The translations under genes and the position numbers were made by a program. A stretch of DNA of 64,000 bases from Rickettsiella endosymbiont of Rhagonycha lignosa (GTDB lineage: Bacteria > Pseudomonadota > Gammaproteobacteria > Diplorickettsiales > Diplorickettsiaceae), in assembly GCF_964031165.1 (NCBI RefSeq), contig NZ_OZ035011.1, positions 1,540,001 to 1,604,000 of the forward strand, given 5' to 3'. This document shows, piece after piece, positions 17,598 to 28,420 of the stretch. A model generated the notes under the pieces. It saw only the letters and a list, made by a program, of their open reading frames with translations. It searched no databases and was not told where the DNA came from. Positions within the stretch are counted from its first letter, which is position 1. Every line of letters begins with the position of its first letter.

Positions 17598-18896
17598 TTA
17601 ATGATCATGAGCTAAACGATACATTAATACTGCTGCTGTTTGTGTTTGTATTGGCAAAGATTTAATGTCCAGCGTTTCATTTTCTGAATGAGCCCCCGTA
17701 CCCACTGGACCTAAACCATCCAAATTAGCTTGAGTGATCGATGCAACATGCGAAATATCTGCAGCTCCACGTAATCCCGGATCAAGCGCTATAACGGGGC
17801 CATAGCCCAAATTAATACTAACCTCACTATATTTTTTTAGTAATTCGATATTGTTAGCAGTCAAAGGCATACAAGGGATACCTTCCTGAAAGTTAAAAAC
17901 CGCCATAGTAGTCGGTAAATGGTGATTTATTATCTTCGCAATTTTCTTTTTAGCACTAATCTCCTGTTCTGGAGTTATAAAACGTAGATCACCTGTAGCC
18001 ATCGCGGTTTTAGCGATAATATTATCTTTTCCATAAGCCTCGCCTCCAAAATAGTTCTTTTTATAATTAATGGAAGCACCGGCCAATATAAGTCCAGGGC
18101 TAAAAGATAAACCTTTCTCAGCACTCATTTGTTCTCGCATGGTATTAAGAATACGAGTTAATTCAAAAATAGCACCATAACCTGCTGGTTTTTGAAATAC
18201 TTCGAATGAATGGACGCCGCTACCTTGTGTATTTATCTGCCAATGGTCAACTCCACGACGAGCTATAGTTGCTGTATTGGGAAGCGTAGCCCATTCAAAA
18301 CCTAAAGCAACATCGCTATGCTGGGCAGCAGTAAATAAAGGTTTTCTTGAAATACTGGTTGGTTTCCCCGAATATTCTTCATCTCCAGTTAATACTACTG
18401 TAATATTCATATCACTAAGAACATTTACATCCTGCAATGATTTTAAAGCATAAAGAATTACTACATCTCCTCCTTTATCATCGATTACACCAGGTCCGGT
18501 CGCTTTATCTCCGTGACGTTCAAATTTCTGGAATGGACTATCTTTGGCAAACACTGTATCGAGGTGTCCAATTATGAGTATCCTTTTACCTTTTGTGCCT
18601 GAATGCTCAGCAACTAGAGTTCCTGCACGCTGCATATAACTCGGTTCTTCAACCCAATAGGTTTTAAAACCAAGCTGCTGGAAAAATGGTCTTAAAATTT
18701 CACCTACTTGATGAACCCCAGCAATATTAGCCGTACCACTATTAATATTGACTAATTTCTCTAATAAAGAAAGTTGTTCTAACTGCTGTTTACCAATGTA
18801 AACTTTTATCTGGGTTTCTGTTGATAATGTTTGAGCGCCTACTATTTTTGCAAAAAAAAATTGTGCACATAAAAAAATGAATAAGAGAACTTTCAT
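17598..18896 (-). CDS. Secreted M20 family metallopeptidase (glutamate carboxypeptidase-like)
   Basis: 432 aa with a signal peptide (MKVLLFIFLCAQFFFAKIVGAQ), so periplasmic or exported. M20 metal-site motifs are present: IGHLDTVF (His-x-Asp), VIDDKGGDV (bridging Asp), TGDEEYSG (catalytic Glu and ligand Glu) and a late His in GTGAHSENE. The dimerisation domain sits in the middle (GVHSFEVFQ region). It most resembles carboxypeptidase G2-type enzymes that release C-terminal glutamate, but the substrate is unproven. It converges on tamB (9 bp apart) and follows murG by 37 bp in the leftward direction. Confidence 0.88.
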   Translation of the reverse strand: MKVLLFIFLCAQFFFAKIVGAQTLSTETQIKVYIGKQQLEQLSLLEKLVNINSGTANIAGVHQVGEILRPFFQQLGFKTYWVEEPSYMQRAGTLVAEHSGTKGKRILIIGHLDTVFAKDSPFQKFERHGDKATGPGVIDDKGGDVVILYALKSLQDVNVLSDMNITVVLTGDEEYSGKPTSISRKPLFTAAQHSDVALGFEWATLPNTATIARRGVDHWQINTQGSGVHSFEVFQKPAGYGAIFELTRILNTMREQMSAEKGLSFSPGLILAGASINYKKNYFGGEAYGKDNIIAKTAMATGDLRFITPEQEISAKKKIAKIINHHLPTTMAVFNFQEGIPCMPLTANNIELLKKYSEVSINLGYGPVIALDPGLRGAADISHVASITQANLDGLGPVGTGAHSENETLDIKSLPIQTQTAAVLMYRLAHDH

Positions 18897-18933
18897 ATGA
18901 TTTAATTAATTATAATCAGATACTTAATGAACC

Positions 18934-20019
18934 TTATCGATTGAATGCAAAATTTATGAGTTTGTCAATAATTATTTGCGTAGCATTAAGCCGTTTAAAT
19001 TGGCTTAATTTAATTTTTAATTCATCTAAATTTTCATAACTTTCGAACAGTGTCTTGAGTAATTTTTCATCTGAAAATTCTTCAAAGTAGATTACCTTGC
19101 TTAGACCTAGCTTAGCGAAGTATTTTGCGTTGTGAATTTGATCTCCACGGCTAGCTTTTTTTGATAAAGGTAGCAAAATATTTGGCTTATTTAAGGACAC
19201 TAACTCATAAATAGAGGTAGCGCCCGCACGGCTAATTACTAAATCTGCACTAGCAAGAACATCAGCAAATTCATCTTGTAAGTACTCGAATTGTTTATAA
19301 CTTTTAATTCCCTCAAATGCAGAGTCGGATTTATTTTTACCGCAAATATGAATAACTTGAAATTTTTCTGTTAATGGATTTATTAAACGACGAATACTTT
19401 CGTTAACTATACTCGAACCCAAACCACCGCCCATGATTAATAAAACCGGTTTTATTTTTTCGGTAAAACCACAAAATTTTAAGCCTCTTTTAGGGTCTCC
19501 ATGTTGCAGCGCATCGCGAATGGGCATGCCTGTCAGCAATATTTTAGAAGTACTTTTAATGTATTTAATGGTTTCAGGGAATGTAATGCAAATCAATTTT
19601 GCGAAAGGAAAACTGAGACGATTAGCTAAGCCAGGAGTTAAATCAGATTCATGAATAACAATTGGAATGCTATTTAATTTAGCAGCAATAACAACAGGCA
19701 AAGCAACAAATCCACCTTTAGAAAAAATAATATCCGGCTTGATTTTTCGACAAATTATAAGGCTTTGTATGATTCCCTTCATTAACAGAAAAGGAGTTAA
19801 TAGATTTTTCCAGGTCCAATACCGATTTAATTTTCCAGCCGTAATGGCATAGTAAGGAATTTTTAAAGGTTTGATAAGCGAATGCTCTATACCTTTCTTA
19901 GAGCCCACATAAAAGATATCTACACCTTTATTCTGCAAAGCGGATATCAGAGGCAAGCTGGGTGTAACGTGTCCCGATGAGCCACCACCGGTAAAAATAA
20001 TCTTAATTTTTTTTGTCAT
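18934..20019 (-). CDS. murG: UDP-N-acetylglucosamine transferase MurG-like
   Basis: GT28 glycosyltransferase that adds GlcNAc to lipid I to make lipid II. 361 aa. The N-domain has GGGSSGHVTPSLPLI, FSKGGFVALPVVIAA, IHESDLTPGLANRL and the LTGMPIR linker; the C-domain has MGGGLGSSIVNE and ISRAGATSIYELVSLNKPNILLP in pieces. The words GGGSSGHVTP, GSKKGIEHSLI and HESDLTPGLANRLS resemble the clostridial/bacillar MurG branch rather than the GGTGGHVFP type of gammaproteobacteria. It lies outside any division/cell-wall cluster, between mscK and the M20 gene. It could be the only MurG or a second, acquired copy. Confidence 0.88.
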   Translation of the reverse strand: MTKKIKIIFTGGGSSGHVTPSLPLISALQNKGVDIFYVGSKKGIEHSLIKPLKIPYYAITAGKLNRYWTWKNLLTPFLLMKGIIQSLIICRKIKPDIIFSKGGFVALPVVIAAKLNSIPIVIHESDLTPGLANRLSFPFAKLICITFPETIKYIKSTSKILLTGMPIRDALQHGDPKRGLKFCGFTEKIKPVLLIMGGGLGSSIVNESIRRLINPLTEKFQVIHICGKNKSDSAFEGIKSYKQFEYLQDEFADVLASADLVISRAGATSIYELVSLNKPNILLPLSKKASRGDQIHNAKYFAKLGLSKVIYFEEFSDEKLLKTLFESYENLDELKIKLSQFKRLNATQIIIDKLINFAFNR

Positions 20020-20028
20020 AACACAAAA

Positions 20029-23000
20029 TTAAATCGCTGAATTGGAGTGTAGCTCTAATTTACCCTCAAGATGTACATCATGCGGAGCTTCCGGTGGTAA
20101 AATACCTTCATTAGTAAAGCGTTCCCATAAGCTAAATAAAAATTGCGATCGTACACCAGAACGTGAATTAATATGATTGAGGTCAACGTAATATTCAACT
20201 TTAAACTCTAACAAAATTTTATCAATTTCTTTAAAATATACTTCTGGTTTAGGATTCGTTAAAATTTTTGGGATTGTTGCTAATACTTCTAAAATAATAT
20301 CCTTTATTCGTTGGGGATTATCTTTCCTATTGGTTTTAACAGTCACCAAAGCACGAACTACACTATCTCGGTGCGTCCAATTAATAAAATTTTTGCTAAA
20401 AATGTCCGCATTAGGCACTAACAATTCCTGACGATCATCCGTTGTCACCGTAATCGAACGAGCTCCAATATGGGATACTTGACCATCATAATTACCTACT
20501 GTAACCCAATCACCTACTTTTACAGGTCTTTCCACCAATAGAAAAAGACCCGTAAAAAAATTATTAAATAAATCTCTTAAACCCAAACCCACACCAAACG
20601 AAAAAGCTCCCAAAATAACGCCAATATTACCCAAGGTTAGTCCCAAAATATTTAATCCAACCAAAATTCCAATAGCAATAAGCGTATATTGCGTAAAAAT
20701 AGCTAAACTATTACGTAAACCAAGATCTTTCGCATGAGCAAATAACCAACGATACGCAAATTCACGAGACCAATGAGCTATCCAAGTTAAAATTACCACT
20801 AATATTGCTAATTGCACAATCGTAAAACCAGTCACAATCGCGGTACTAGCTATAACGAATAATTTTTTAGACAGTAATTTAGAAAGACTTATCTTTAATG
20901 AAGGAATACGATCTCCCCAGTCGTAAAGTTCAAATAAGCCCAATATTGATAAAAATAATAATGCTAATTTTAAAATTTGATGAAATGGTTTCAATAAAGA
21001 TTGGCTCCATAACCAACCATTTCTGAAATGGCGAATACATAGTTCGGAGACCCAGCGAACTAATTCATCTAAAAGACCTCTTAGTAATAGATAAGCAGTT
21101 AAGGCGACTAAGAATAAACCTTGGTAATGCGCTATAGCCCAAGCCAATTCAACATAACCCACTAATCCTATTAAAGCATTGGTTAATAAACTGAATGGGA
21201 TTAAAAAACTTAACCATCGAATCACTCTTTTTAAATAAGCATGTTTATTTTCTATATAAGGTTCAAGTAATGTAGGAACAACTTCCCAACCCTTCATTAA
21301 GACTAAAGCTACTATGAGAAGAAATAACATAAATAAACGGCCAAACAAATCTTGAACTTCATAATTAACCGGTAATTGATTAACTAAAATTGTCGCTAAG
21401 GTAACTATGCCGCCGATCAATAATGTAGTTCGTAACCGATAATAAAGTTTGACATCATGACCACTTTCGTCAGTGGTATTTTCAAGCAATAAAATATGTG
21501 CAAGCTGAATAACAATACTAAATATTAAACAAACAACACCCATGCTAATAATCAAAGAAAATAATTTGATGGATATATTTAATAAAAACAATAACCCAAT
21601 TAATCCCGCCAACAACATAATTCCGGATAAATGGCGTTGCAGTAATTGCAAAACAACTATTACGGTTTGTGCAGAAAAAAAACCTCTACTACGTTGCTGC
21701 AAACGTACTCGATCTACTGCTAAAAATCGCCTTAGTTTTAACCAAGTAGCAAACCATATCAGCACACCCAGTAAGACAATAATCCATTGCCAGCTTGATA
21801 CTAATTCTAGCTTGCTGAAAACTGGTTCATAAAGACCTGCTAATTTATCTATGGTTAATCTAGGGATTTGAAAAATAGTTTGGCCTAAACCGACCCAAGC
21901 ATTTAAATTCAAACCTGGTAACGTTTGTCTATTAGCTAGCTGTAGTTTTAGTTGTTTTGCTATAAGAACTTGTTCAGCATCTGCATCTTTAGCCAGTTGT
22001 TGCATTTTTACAAGTAAATTTTGATAGCCGAGAATAATTTCTTTTAATGGGGCTAATTTTATCTGATCATTCGTAAAAATAAACTCTTTTTGTTGGTGAT
22101 TTTTATTAATTAAATCCAAATAATTTTGTAAAAATTTAATTTTATTATGAAATAAGTCAATTGAAGTATTGACCTGTTCATTTAGACTTTCAATTTTATG
22201 TTGTAAATTGCTGAGTGTGCTTAAGGATAATTTTTGATTAAACGCTGAAGCTAAGTCTTGTAATTTATTAGCTATTCTAGCAGTGTTTAGTTCTGTTTCG
22301 AGTAAATTACTTTTTTCTTCCGCTTCAAATATTTTAAATTCTATTTGATCATAAGAGTTATTATTGATAAAACCGGTTATTTCAGCTTTTTTTAGTTCTT
22401 CGCTCCATTGGTTTAGACGTTGCATCCAATTCTGTTGATCTTGCTGGAGGCGTAGGGTTAATACATCTAAAGATTCTTGGCGTTGCGTTTGCTGTTGTAA
22501 TTGATAATTTCTTTGTAAATTTTGACGCCATTCTTCAGCAAAATTAATTGTCTGTTGCACAACATCGCGCGAATCTTGTAAAACCCTAACGCGCTTTTGC
22601 TGTAAGTTGAATAAATTTCGCCGTTCTTGCAAAGTTTGCTGCAGTTGTGCCTGTTGTTGCTGAACTTCTTGAGGAATAGATAAGCCTGGTGTCGAAATTT
22701 CCCATTGATCAATTGCATTTCGAATGGAATCTTGAATCAAATCAGTAGATTGTTGTGTGGTTTTTAGACTTAAATTAATACTTTCTAAATCAGCTTTTGC
22801 CATAGCAATCAATAAATCCAGATGCGCTAAAGATTGTTTGCTAACGACCGGTGAGGCGACTTTCTGTTCATTACGCAACCCCTGCAGTTTTCTTTTTAGT
22901 AATTCACCGCGCATCTGCTCAGCAACCAATTGTTGCTGAGTCAAATTTATTGAAGGAGATTCATTAAGCTCAGCAAAAGCCGGAGAATAAAAACCCCCTA

Positions 23001-23034
23001 ATAAAACCATAAAAAAAACAAATAGTTTGTACAA
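20029..23034 (-). CDS. Large mechanosensitive channel of the MscS/MscK type
   Basis: 1001 aa. A signal peptide (MYKLFVFFMVLLGGFYSPAFA) leads into a ~350-residue periplasmic coiled-coil domain rich in Gln/Leu, then about eleven membrane segments and a C-terminal MscS domain. The pore helix and beta domain read LGAFSFGVGLGLRDLFNNFF, LVERPVKVGDWV and VPNADIFSKNFINWT. It releases solutes on hypo-osmotic shock. The start appears to be a TTG at 23034 with GAGGT 6 nt upstream; it gives the complete signal peptide, whereas the next ATG would start inside it. It lies 9 bp after the AdiC-like gene. Confidence 0.93.
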   Translation of the reverse strand: MYKLFVFFMVLLGGFYSPAFAELNESPSINLTQQQLVAEQMRGELLKRKLQGLRNEQKVASPVVSKQSLAHLDLLIAMAKADLESINLSLKTTQQSTDLIQDSIRNAIDQWEISTPGLSIPQEVQQQQAQLQQTLQERRNLFNLQQKRVRVLQDSRDVVQQTINFAEEWRQNLQRNYQLQQQTQRQESLDVLTLRLQQDQQNWMQRLNQWSEELKKAEITGFINNNSYDQIEFKIFEAEEKSNLLETELNTARIANKLQDLASAFNQKLSLSTLSNLQHKIESLNEQVNTSIDLFHNKIKFLQNYLDLINKNHQQKEFIFTNDQIKLAPLKEIILGYQNLLVKMQQLAKDADAEQVLIAKQLKLQLANRQTLPGLNLNAWVGLGQTIFQIPRLTIDKLAGLYEPVFSKLELVSSWQWIIVLLGVLIWFATWLKLRRFLAVDRVRLQQRSRGFFSAQTVIVVLQLLQRHLSGIMLLAGLIGLLFLLNISIKLFSLIISMGVVCLIFSIVIQLAHILLLENTTDESGHDVKLYYRLRTTLLIGGIVTLATILVNQLPVNYEVQDLFGRLFMLFLLIVALVLMKGWEVVPTLLEPYIENKHAYLKRVIRWLSFLIPFSLLTNALIGLVGYVELAWAIAHYQGLFLVALTAYLLLRGLLDELVRWVSELCIRHFRNGWLWSQSLLKPFHQILKLALLFLSILGLFELYDWGDRIPSLKISLSKLLSKKLFVIASTAIVTGFTIVQLAILVVILTWIAHWSREFAYRWLFAHAKDLGLRNSLAIFTQYTLIAIGILVGLNILGLTLGNIGVILGAFSFGVGLGLRDLFNNFFTGLFLLVERPVKVGDWVTVGNYDGQVSHIGARSITVTTDDRQELLVPNADIFSKNFINWTHRDSVVRALVTVKTNRKDNPQRIKDIILEVLATIPKILTNPKPEVYFKEIDKILLEFKVEYYVDLNHINSRSGVRSQFLFSLWERFTNEGILPPEAPHDVHLEGKLELHSNSAI

Positions 23035-23043
23035 ACTATGACC

Positions 23044-24402
23044 TCAGGGTAAAGGTAAAGGTTGCTCAGTTATGCTTATAACGCTTTTTGCATAGCCGCG
23101 CCATTTCATCCAAACATAAACAGGCGCACTACTAAGTAATAATAATGTCCCATAAAATACAGTTTCTTTCCCCGAACCTATGATAACCCAAAAAGAGTAA
23201 ATTCCCGCTAAAATTGCAATAACTACTGAACCAAATAATTTTCTACCTTTTTTAAAAAGCCCAGGATATTTAAAAAAAATAACCAACTCAGACATCGTAG
23301 TTAAAAAATAAGGAATCAGCGAGGCTAAAGTTGCTAGTAAGATAATAATTGTAAATTGTTTAACCAAACTATGATTTAAGGTCATCAATAATAGGAAGGA
23401 AATTAGAATACTAGAAATAACCAAACCCGCAACAGGTGTCCCATTTTCTGATTTTTTTAAAAAAATACTTGGAAAAAGTTTATCTTGAGCAGCTGCTAAT
23501 GGAATTTGACCTTGAAGTAAAATCCAGCCATTTAAAGCACCTACACAAGAAATGACTGCCCCAATAGCAACTAAAAAACTTCCTATCGGTCCAAACATGA
23601 TGCGTGCAGCATCAGCATAAGGAGCATTAGAATGCGCAAGTTCCGTTAACGGCATAACTCCCATTACTGCGATACTACTCAATAAATAAACAACTGTCGC
23701 TATGGTTACTCCCAGAATAGTCGCTTTGGGAATATTTCGATTAGGGTTATCTACATGACCAGCAGGAACTGAAGCAGATTCTAGACCGATAAAAGACCAT
23801 AAAGTTAAAGTTGCTGCGCCGCTAAATGCACTTAAGTTAGATTTTCCGGATAAATTGAATGCACTCAAAAAATGGGGATGAATATAAAAAATCCCTACTA
23901 AAGCAATAAGTAACAAAGGAATCAATTTTAAAATAGTTGTCAATAACTGAAAAATCCCCGCGTGCCGAACACCTAGAATATTGATAAAAGTCATTAACCA
24001 CACCAAACCAATACTAACAAAACAAGACCATAAGGCATTCTTAGCCAAAAGGGGCCAAAAAAAACTTAAGTATCCTGTTAAAGCAACAACTATTGCTGCA
24101 TTACCTACCCATAGTGCAATCCAATAATTATAAGCCATCTGGAATCCAACAAAATCACCAAATGCCTCTCGGCAATAAGCATAAGGTCCTCCAATGAGAG
24201 GCATTACATTAGTTAGCTTAGCAAATACTAATGCTATTAACAAAGCACCTAGTGCTGTAGCGACCCAAGAGAGCAAACTAATACTGCCATAGGCTGCCAA
24301 GGAAGCGGGTAATAAGAAAATTCCTGAACCTATCATATTACCTGTAACTAGAGCAGTTAACATCCACAACCCTAATTTTTGTTGTTTCATTTTTTTGAAC
24401 AT
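23044..24402 (-). CDS. APC-family amino-acid transporter, AdiC-like
   Basis: 452 aa, twelve membrane segments. The first helix motif GNMIGSGIFLLPASLA and the helix-6 block LTLWSFIGLESASVPAG follow the arginine/agmatine antiporter AdiC and its relatives; the Trp in WSFIGLES is the substrate-stacking residue of AdiC. The further signatures GGPYAYCREAFG and NGWILLQGQIPLAAA fit the same group. The substrate cannot be read from sequence; arginine, agmatine or another amino acid is possible, and no decarboxylase gene is adjacent. It is upstream of mscK on the same strand. Confidence 0.87.
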   Translation of the reverse strand: MFKKMKQQKLGLWMLTALVTGNMIGSGIFLLPASLAAYGSISLLSWVATALGALLIALVFAKLTNVMPLIGGPYAYCREAFGDFVGFQMAYNYWIALWVGNAAIVVALTGYLSFFWPLLAKNALWSCFVSIGLVWLMTFINILGVRHAGIFQLLTTILKLIPLLLIALVGIFYIHPHFLSAFNLSGKSNLSAFSGAATLTLWSFIGLESASVPAGHVDNPNRNIPKATILGVTIATVVYLLSSIAVMGVMPLTELAHSNAPYADAARIMFGPIGSFLVAIGAVISCVGALNGWILLQGQIPLAAAQDKLFPSIFLKKSENGTPVAGLVISSILISFLLLMTLNHSLVKQFTIIILLATLASLIPYFLTTMSELVIFFKYPGLFKKGRKLFGSVVIAILAGIYSFWVIIGSGKETVFYGTLLLLSSAPVYVWMKWRGYAKSVISITEQPLPLP

Positions 24403-24482
24403 TTTGAATCTAACCTCTGAATTTTGCGCAGAATAAAACGCTATGCCATTATACCCATCTCATATTTTAATGCGAAAAGTTT

Positions 24483-25322
24483 ATGTCAAAAATTTCAGGC
24501 CTTTATGTAGTAGCTACACCTATAGGTAATCTAGAAGATTTTAGTCCCAGAGCAATAAACACACTACAAAATGTTAATCAAATTGCTGCCGAAGATACTC
24601 GCCATAGTCAAAAATTACTTAAACATTTTGGTATTATCACTTCATTAATTTCATTACATGAACATAATGAAGCAGCTTCCAGCAAGCTTCTTTTAGATTG
24701 TCTAAAAAAAAATCAATCTATCGCCTTGATTAGTGATGCAGGAACACCACTCATTAATGATCCAGGTTATCGTTTAGTTAAATTAGCCCACCAACATGGA
24801 ATTCCAGTTATCCCTATCCCTGGTCCTTGTGCTTTAATAACTGCTTTATGTGCTTCCGGTTTAACGTGTGATAGATTTATTTTTGAAGGATTTTTACCCG
24901 GGAAAAGTATCGCTCGACAAAAAAAATTACTAGAATTCTTACATGAAACACGAACAATTATTTTCTATGAAGCACCACACCGTATTCTAGAGTCAATAGA
25001 TGACATGTTGGCTGTATTTGGACCGAAACGTTACGTAGTTTTAGCTAGAGAATTAACAAAAACTTTTGAAACTATCCATGGCAATAATTTAGAACAATTG
25101 AAAATCTGGTTGAATTTAGATAAAAATCAACAAAAAGGAGAATTTGTCGTCCTTGTTGAAGGGGCTGAATATCTAAACCCATATGAAATTGATAAACAAC
25201 GAATTTTAGGAATTTTATTAGATGAATTACCGATCAAGCAAGCAACTTCCATAGCTGCTAAAATCACGCATGAGAAAAAAAATAAATTATATGCTTTGGC
25301 TTTGGCTATAACGGGTAAATAA
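24483..25322 (+). CDS. rsmI: 16S rRNA (cytidine1402-2'-O)-methyltransferase
   Basis: 279 aa, tetrapyrrole-methylase fold. Blocks include [59 protein letters not shown] and [14 protein letters not shown] (each in pieces). It methylates C1402 in the decoding centre using SAM. It is followed after 1 bp by tyrS (TAA-C-ATG), so the two are probably one operon. The usual divergent lpoA gene is not here. Confidence 0.96.
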   Translation: MSKISGLYVVATPIGNLEDFSPRAINTLQNVNQIAAEDTRHSQKLLKHFGIITSLISLHEHNEAASSKLLLDCLKKNQSIALISDAGTPLINDPGYRLVKLAHQHGIPVIPIPGPCALITALCASGLTCDRFIFEGFLPGKSIARQKKLLEFLHETRTIIFYEAPHRILESIDDMLAVFGPKRYVVLARELTKTFETIHGNNLEQLKIWLNLDKNQQKGEFVVLVEGAEYLNPYEIDKQRILGILLDELPIKQATSIAAKITHEKKNKLYALALAITGK

Positions 25323-25323
25323 C

Positions 25324-26529
25324 ATGAATGATAATACTTTTGAAACCTTTCAGCGCGGAAGTACCGAAATACTTGTTGTTGATGAATTAAAAAATAAAAT
25401 AAAAGAAAATAGGCCTTTACGTATTAAAGCAGGCTTTGACCCAACAGCTCCTGATCTACATCTCGGTCATACTGTGCTCATCAATAAACTTCGTCAATTA
25501 CAAGATTTAGGTCATGAAATTGATATTATTATTGGCGATTTTACAGCACTCATTGGTGACCCATCAGGTAAAAATACAACCCGTCCACCCTTAAGTGTCG
25601 ATCAAGTTACAGCCAATACCAAAACCTATCAACAGCAATTTAGTAAAATATTAGACCCAAAAAAAACCAACTTGCGGTTTAACTCTGAATGGTTAGGAAA
25701 ATTATCAGTTACTGACTTAATTAAACTAGCATCCTCTTATACTGTAGCTAGAATGCTAGAAAGAGATGACTTTCACCAACGCTATCGCCAGCATCAACCT
25801 ATTGCAATCCATGAATTCCTGTATCCTTTACTTCAGGGTTATGATTCTGTCGTATTAAAAACCGATATAGAATGCGGTGGTAACGATCAAAAGTTTAATT
25901 TATTGTTGGGGAGAGAATTACAGAAACATTTCAAACAAACACCACAGATAATTTTAACCATGCCTTTATTAGAGGGTTTAGATGGCATACAAAAAATGTC
26001 TAAATCACTCAATAATTATATTGCTATCGATGAACCGGCAAACGATATGTTCGGAAAAATTATGTCGATTTCTGACGAGTTGATGTGGCGTTACTTTGAA
26101 TTATTATCATTTAAAAAGTCTTTACGTGATATTAAATCCATGCAGCAAAAAGCTACACAAGGTTTAGCCAACCCACGCGATTTTAAAATAGAGTTAGCCT
26201 TAGAAATTATTGAACGTTTTCACACTAAAGCAGATGCTGAAAAAGCGTTCCAGGAATTTCAACACCGATTTAGAGATGGTGCCATTCCCTCGCAAATTAA
26301 AGAACTGAATATTACCATTTCCGGAGAGAATTTATCGATTGCCCACTTATTAAAGCAAGCAGGATTAGTGGCGAGCACCTCGGAAGCACTGCGCTCAATT
26401 GAGGCTGGTGCAGTTAAAATTGACTCACAAAAAATAGAAGATAAGAAACTATTAATTAAATCTGGTACCAGCCATATTTACCAAGTTGGAAAAAGACGCT
26501 TTGCCAAGGTCACAATCTTAAGTAAATAA
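25324..26529 (+). CDS. tyrS: Tyrosyl-tRNA synthetase
   Basis: 401 aa, class I. The HIGH-type motif is DLHLGHTVL and KMSKS is intact ([11 protein letters not shown]). Tyrosine-pocket blocks such as [28 protein letters not shown] and the C-terminal S4 RNA-binding domain ([23 protein letters not shown] in pieces) are seen. The HLGHT wording marks the TyrZ-like subgroup found in Pseudomonas and Firmicutes. It is downstream of rsmI and converges on the DUF971 gene 12 bp away. Confidence 0.97.
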   Translation: MNDNTFETFQRGSTEILVVDELKNKIKENRPLRIKAGFDPTAPDLHLGHTVLINKLRQLQDLGHEIDIIIGDFTALIGDPSGKNTTRPPLSVDQVTANTKTYQQQFSKILDPKKTNLRFNSEWLGKLSVTDLIKLASSYTVARMLERDDFHQRYRQHQPIAIHEFLYPLLQGYDSVVLKTDIECGGNDQKFNLLLGRELQKHFKQTPQIILTMPLLEGLDGIQKMSKSLNNYIAIDEPANDMFGKIMSISDELMWRYFELLSFKKSLRDIKSMQQKATQGLANPRDFKIELALEIIERFHTKADAEKAFQEFQHRFRDGAIPSQIKELNITISGENLSIAHLLKQAGLVASTSEALRSIEAGAVKIDSQKIEDKKLLIKSGTSHIYQVGKRRFAKVTILSK

Positions 26530-26541
26530 CTTTTAAAAATA

Positions 26542-26895
26542 CTAATCTCGACTTGCGCCCGCTGATTCTAGACGTTGCAAATAATGTTCCCAAAATTTAG
26601 CATGATGCTTAGATAAATCATAGAGTGTTTCCCAACTATAGATTCCTGACTGGTGGCTATCATCAAAAATTAATCTGATAGCGTAATGACCAACTGATTC
26701 TATGTTGATGATATTCACATTTTTTTTGTTAGTGACTAATTTTCCTTCGCTATGACCGTGTCCTTTAACTTCCGCAGAGGGTGAAAAGACTCTTAAGTAT
26801 TCACAGGGTAACCTAAATTTTTCACCATTATCAAACAGTATTTCTAATATTCGGGTTTTCTGTAGAAGTTTTATATCGCTAGGAATAGGAACCAT
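26542..26895 (-). CDS. DUF971 family protein
   Basis: 117 aa. It matches the DUF971 / gamma-butyrobetaine hydroxylase N-terminal-like domain by ILFDNGEKFRLPCEYLRVFSPSAEV, VGHYAIRLIFDDSHQSGIYSWETL and an ending YLQRLE (written in pieces). Function is unknown; related domains bind Fe-S clusters or zinc. It follows hslU with no gap (stop of hslU at 26897), the standard hslV-hslU-DUF971 arrangement of gammaproteobacteria. Confidence 0.9.
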   Translation of the reverse strand: MVPIPSDIKLLQKTRILEILFDNGEKFRLPCEYLRVFSPSAEVKGHGHSEGKLVTNKKNVNIINIESVGHYAIRLIFDDSHQSGIYSWETLYDLSKHHAKFWEHYLQRLESAGASRD

Positions 26896-26896
26896 A

Positions 26897-28387
26897 TTAT
26901 AAAATAAAATGACTGGTATCTTGATCTTGCGCTAAAGGTGTTAGATGTTTATCTACGTAATTAACATCAATGTTTACTTTTTTATCGGTATAATCTGTCG
27001 CTTCAAAAGATATTTCCTCCAACAATCGTTCCATTACGGTATATAAACGACGCGCGCCAATATTCTCAGTTTTTTCATTCAGATCATAAGCAATTTCCGC
27101 GATACGCTGAATAGCAAGCTTATCGAAATTTAATTCTAATTCTTCAGTGCCCAGTAAAGCCTGGTACTGAACGATTAAAGATGCTTGGGGCTCTACTAAA
27201 ATACGTTCAAAATCTTTCGCCGTTAATGCCTTTAGCTCCACTCGAATTGGCAAACGACCTTGCAATTCAGGAACTAAATCCGATGGTTTAGATAAATGAA
27301 AAGCACCTGCAGCAATAAATAAAATATGATCTGTTCGGACCATGCCATATTTTGTGGAAACAGTACAACCTTCAATTAAAGGCAACAAATCTCGCTGAAC
27401 CCCCTCACGTGAAACGTCTGCACCACTCATTTCACCACGACGGCATACTTTATCGATTTCATCGATAAATACTATTCCGTATTGCTCTACCCATTCAATT
27501 GCTTTACGTTTCAAATCTTCTTCATCAAGTAACTTCCCAGCTTCTTCTTTTTGAATAACAGCTAATGCATCTTTTACTTTCATACGACGGGTACGAGTAC
27601 GCGCTGTACCAATATTCTGCAGCATATTTTGCAATTGATTAGTCATATCTTCCATACCAGGGGGACCCATAATCTCTACCCCGGCTGGTAAAGCTGCTAA
27701 CTCTACATCTATTTCTTTATCATCTAAAAGTCCTGCTCGTAATTGCTTACGAAAAACATTCCTCGCTATAGACTTTTCTTTATTTTTAAGCTCATCTGCA
27801 GCTTCATCTTTTGCTAAACGCACTGGAGGGACAAAACTGTCAATAATTTTGCTTTCTGCCGCCTCCAGAACTTGAGGATGAAGACGTGTAATTTCCTCTT
27901 CACGTAAAAATTTGAATGCAGAATCCACTAAATCTCTAGGAATAGAATCTACATCTCGTCCTATGTAACCTACTTCAGTGAATTTAGTAGCTTCTATTTT
28001 TAAAAAAGGGCAGCCCGTAATTTTGGCCGCACGTCGGCCAATCTCAGTCTTACCTACTCCGGAGGGACCAATCATCAGTATATTTTTTGGGGTAACTTCA
28101 TCTCTTAACTCTGGATCAAGTAACATACGACGTTTACGATTACGCAAAGCAATTGCAATAGCTCTCTTGGCTTCATTTTGTCCTATAATAAATCGATCAA
28201 GTTCTAGCACTATTTGTTTAGGAGTCAAATCAATTTTACTTAAATGATCTACCTCGACAGACTTATCTATGTCATTAATGGGTTGATTAATATCTTCTGA
28301 AAAATTAGCGTCTACCATAGTTAGCTCAGAAACTTGATTGGTTTCATCAATAGTTGTATCAATTAAGTTAGATATATTAGTTTTCAT
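26897..28387 (-). CDS. hslU: ATPase subunit of the HslVU protease, with N-terminal extension
   Basis: AAA+ unfoldase for HslV. The core begins at [17 protein letters not shown] (residue ~53) and has Walker [10 protein letters not shown], Walker [10 protein letters not shown], an I-domain and the C-terminal SHFIL tail that docks into HslV. 496 aa, about 50 longer than the usual ~443. The extra N-terminal part is acidic and has no hydrophobic segment ([31 protein letters not shown]). I kept the ATG at 28387 because the frame is open and there is no well-placed start with a Shine-Dalgarno near the conserved core; Met24 is an alternative. It lies 33 bp after hslV. Confidence 0.96.
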   Translation of the reverse strand: MKTNISNLIDTTIDETNQVSELTMVDANFSEDINQPINDIDKSVEVDHLSKIDLTPKQIVLELDRFIIGQNEAKRAIAIALRNRKRRMLLDPELRDEVTPKNILMIGPSGVGKTEIGRRAAKITGCPFLKIEATKFTEVGYIGRDVDSIPRDLVDSAFKFLREEEITRLHPQVLEAAESKIIDSFVPPVRLAKDEAADELKNKEKSIARNVFRKQLRAGLLDDKEIDVELAALPAGVEIMGPPGMEDMTNQLQNMLQNIGTARTRTRRMKVKDALAVIQKEEAGKLLDEEDLKRKAIEWVEQYGIVFIDEIDKVCRRGEMSGADVSREGVQRDLLPLIEGCTVSTKYGMVRTDHILFIAAGAFHLSKPSDLVPELQGRLPIRVELKALTAKDFERILVEPQASLIVQYQALLGTEELELNFDKLAIQRIAEIAYDLNEKTENIGARRLYTVMERLLEEISFEATDYTDKKVNIDVNYVDKHLTPLAQDQDTSHFIL

Positions 28388-28420
28388 TAATAAATAAGTA
28401 ATTAGTTTATATTAAGATTA

